The notes beneath the pieces are model-generated. The model did not search any database. It was not told the DNA's origin and saw nothing but the letters and a program-made list of their open reading frames with translations. The translations under genes and the position numbers were made by a program. Positions 13,808-15,496 of a stretch of DNA of 15,496 nt are shown here, piece after piece. How positions within the stretch are numbered: position 1 is the first letter of the stretch; each line of letters opens with the position of its first letter. Origin of the DNA: an uncultured delta proteobacterium. Lineage in GTDB: Bacteria; Desulfobacterota; Syntrophorhabdia; Syntrophorhabdales; Syntrophorhabdaceae. The DNA lies in the NCBI GenBank assembly GCA_903872255.1, contig CAIQJW010000251.1, forward strand, positions 1 to 15,496. The letters are read 5' to 3'.

Positions 13808-15496
13808 TTATTCTGCGAAACATTGTTCATCAGACCGCCACGGAAAATAATGAAAGGGGATTGCACACAATTCTTAACCTTAACCGGCAGAAGCATAATA
13901 ATGGCTTTTTGGGCTTATTAGATAGATGTAAACACCTGAGCATAGGCAAGGACAGTGCCTTCAAAATACTGGTCCTCATACTTCTTTCATACATTCTGTT
14001 TATCCATAATCTGGGCGGCGTTGCCCTCTGGGACCCAGATGAGCCGCGTCAGGCGATTGTTGCGCGGGAGATGATAGAGAGGAACGATTACATTCATACT
14101 TATCTAAACGGGGAACCGAATCTTTGGAAGCCCCCTTTCTATTCCTGGATGATTGTCCTTGCTTCGAAAGTAACGGGTAATCTCGACGAATTTTCATCAA
14201 AGGCGCCATCAGCCATTGCTGCAGGACTGCTGGTTCTTATTACCTTTTTTCTCGGCAGGCTACTGGCTGATCCGTGGGCAGGATTTTTTTCCGGTATGGT
14301 GCTTTTGACAAACTATCAATTTCTTGGAAATGCAAGAGAATCCGTCATGGATATGACCTTTGCTTTTTTTATAGGGCTCACTGTATTTCTCAATTATCTC
14401 GCCGTAAAAAAAGAGAACTGGTGGCATCTGATACTGTCCTTCATTCCCGCATCTTTGGCCATTCTTACCAAAGGCCCCGCGGGCCTCTTGATACCTGCCT
14501 GCATCACGTTCATTTACCTTCTTATCGCAAAGAAGACCAGGAAGCTTGCTCTGCCTCTGGTATGCGGTTGCCTCCTTTCGGCTGCCCTTGCCATGATCTG
14601 GTTTCTCCTGGCAGGCAGAGAATATTTGGACGAGATCATCCTTAATCAAAGCTTTACCCGATACGTAAGAGCCTTCGACCATAAGGAAAACATCTTCTAT
14701 TATTTCCACAAGCTCTTTTTCAATTTTCTTCCCTGGAGCATCCTACTGCCTTTTTCTGTTTATCACGCCTTCAGAAAAAAATACTGGCTGCCCCTTGTAT
14801 GGTTTCTGTTTACCTTTTTCTTTTTCGAGATATCCACAAGCAAGAGGGCTATATATCTTCTTTCCCTGTATCCCGCCGCCGCTCTCCTGTGCGGAGTCTA
14901 TATCCGGGATAAATGGTCCTGGCTTGTGGGGGAACCAAAGGCAAATATATTTATGAAAGTGTTCGCGTTCCTTCTCGCATGTCTCCCTCTTGGAGCTATC
15001 GTTGCGCTTTTCACTCTGCAAGATGAGATAATTGCGCTGTTCAGGGCAGATCCCTTGATATACATCTATCTGGTTGCGATATTCCTGACAGGAGTTCTGT
15101 GCTTATATACCCTGGTGAGAAAATCGGAGAGGAAGGCCCTCTTCCTCCTGTTCACCTATCTCGTCCTCGTCGGGGTCTTTCATAACTTTTGTTATCTCCC
15201 TGCCAAAGATAAAACCTCTAAGTCTCCCAGGCTCATAACCGATTATCTGAAAGATCTCGGAAAAAGCAAAGATGTTATCCTGTATGGAGATAGCTCGGCT
15301 GGTCTGATATTCTACATCGGTAAACCAACCAAAGTGGCCCTCACCACTGAAGACATAAGAAAACACTCAAAGACCGGTTCCATTCTCATCATACCGGAAG
15401 ATACTGTAGGGGATGTTGCCTCGGACTTGAACGCGCTCTATAAACCATTGAAAAAAGTCTACTACGAGAAGGAAGCCTATGTTTTGTATACAGGGA
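13783..15496 (+). CDS. ArnT-like glycosyltransferase (PMT/GT83 family), 3' end missing
   Basis: About 571 codons are open to the right edge with no stop. The protein has ten or more membrane segments and the marks of ArnT and related polyprenyl-phosphate sugar transferases: WDPDEPRQ with the acidic DE pair in the first periplasmic loop, REMIERNDY, LWKPPFYSW, LTKGPAGLL, and STSKRAIYLLSLYPA. ArnT moves aminoarabinose from undecaprenyl phosphate to lipid A on the periplasmic face; related enzymes use other sugars, so the donor is not known. The end reaches a soluble periplasmic region, so nearly the whole gene is present. The start is uncertain. ATG 13783 and ATG 13789 lack Shine-Dalgarno sequences and give some 60 residues before the first helix. 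TTG 13861 follows GGGGA too closely. TTG 13909 is also possible. Confidence 0.85.
   Translation, partial: MVMSFNVYFILRNIVHQTATENNERGLHTILNLNRQKHNNGFLGLLDRCKHLSIGKDSAFKILVLILLSYILFIHNLGGVALWDPDEPRQAIVAREMIERNDYIHTYLNGEPNLWKPPFYSWMIVLASKVTGNLDEFSSKAPSAIAAGLLVLITFFLGRLLADPWAGFFSGMVLLTNYQFLGNARESVMDMTFAFFIGLTVFLNYLAVKKENWWHLILSFIPASLAILTKGPAGLLIPACITFIYLLIAKKTRKLALPLVCGCLLSAALAMIWFLLAGREYLDEIILNQSFTRYVRAFDHKENIFYYFHKLFFNFLPWSILLPFSVYHAFRKKYWLPLVWFLFTFFFFEISTSKRAIYLLSLYPAAALLCGVYIRDKWSWLVGEPKANIFMKVFAFLLACLPLGAIVALFTLQDEIIALFRADPLIYIYLVAIFLTGVLCLYTLVRKSERKALFLLFTYLVLVGVFHNFCYLPAKDKTSKSPRLITDYLKDLGKSKDVILYGDSSAGLIFYIGKPTKVALTTEDIRKHSKTGSILIIPEDTVGDVASDLNALYKPLKKVYYEKEAYVLYTG

Noticed and set aside
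1..15496. tRNA, rRNA, CRISPR array or intact insertion sequence
   Set aside because: Reading both strands I saw no cloverleaf with the T-loop consensus, no regularly spaced repeats with spacers, and no transposase.

Overview
The window looks like chromosome from a Gram-negative (diderm) bacterium. Signs of an outer membrane are an autotransporter barrel, a porin ending in aromatic residues, a lipoprotein, a Kdo-kinase-like protein and ArnT-like enzymes. Gene style, the presence of GlnRS and the GTCATCCCGG-type palindromes fit a deltaproteobacterium-like lineage (Desulfobacterota, perhaps near Syntrophorhabdus). That placement is inference, not proof.

Left part (1-4690). A Kdo/WaaP-type lipopolysaccharide kinase runs off the left edge on the minus strand. 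A nested inverted repeat (341-558) separates it from a metallo-beta-lactamase-fold hydrolase, also on the minus strand. Facing right are glnS, a secreted HExxH putative zinc peptidase and a small secreted protein of unknown function, closely spaced and probably co-transcribed.

Middle (4720-10900). A cation diffusion facilitator on the minus strand lacks several of the usual metal ligands. It is divergent from a large kexin-like subtilase with a P domain and a C-terminal autotransporter barrel, followed by a DcaP-like porin. Both are exported to the outer membrane.

Right part (10987-15496). A cold-shock-domain gene has its promoter and ribosome-binding site inside the decayed 5' end of an ArnT-like glycosyltransferase gene (pseudogene, about 11225-11496, minus). 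Next come a heavy-metal-type OmpR-family response regulator with no sensor kinase beside it, an ICMT-like membrane methyltransferase, a small lipoprotein, and an intact ArnT-like gene that leaves the right edge.

The most interesting signal is a set of ATTACA/TGTAAT motifs placed upstream of the regulator, of the lipoprotein-methyltransferase pair, of the intact ArnT-like gene and of the ArnT pseudogene. They resemble the CusR/HprR box. I infer a compact envelope-modification regulon: one response regulator controlling itself, a lipid-modifying glycosyltransferase, an ICMT-like methyltransferase (the family that includes the Leptospira lipid A phosphate methyltransferase LmtA) and a lipoprotein. 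The pseudogene looks like a lost second ArnT-like target. No tRNA, rRNA, CRISPR array or intact insertion sequence was recognised.
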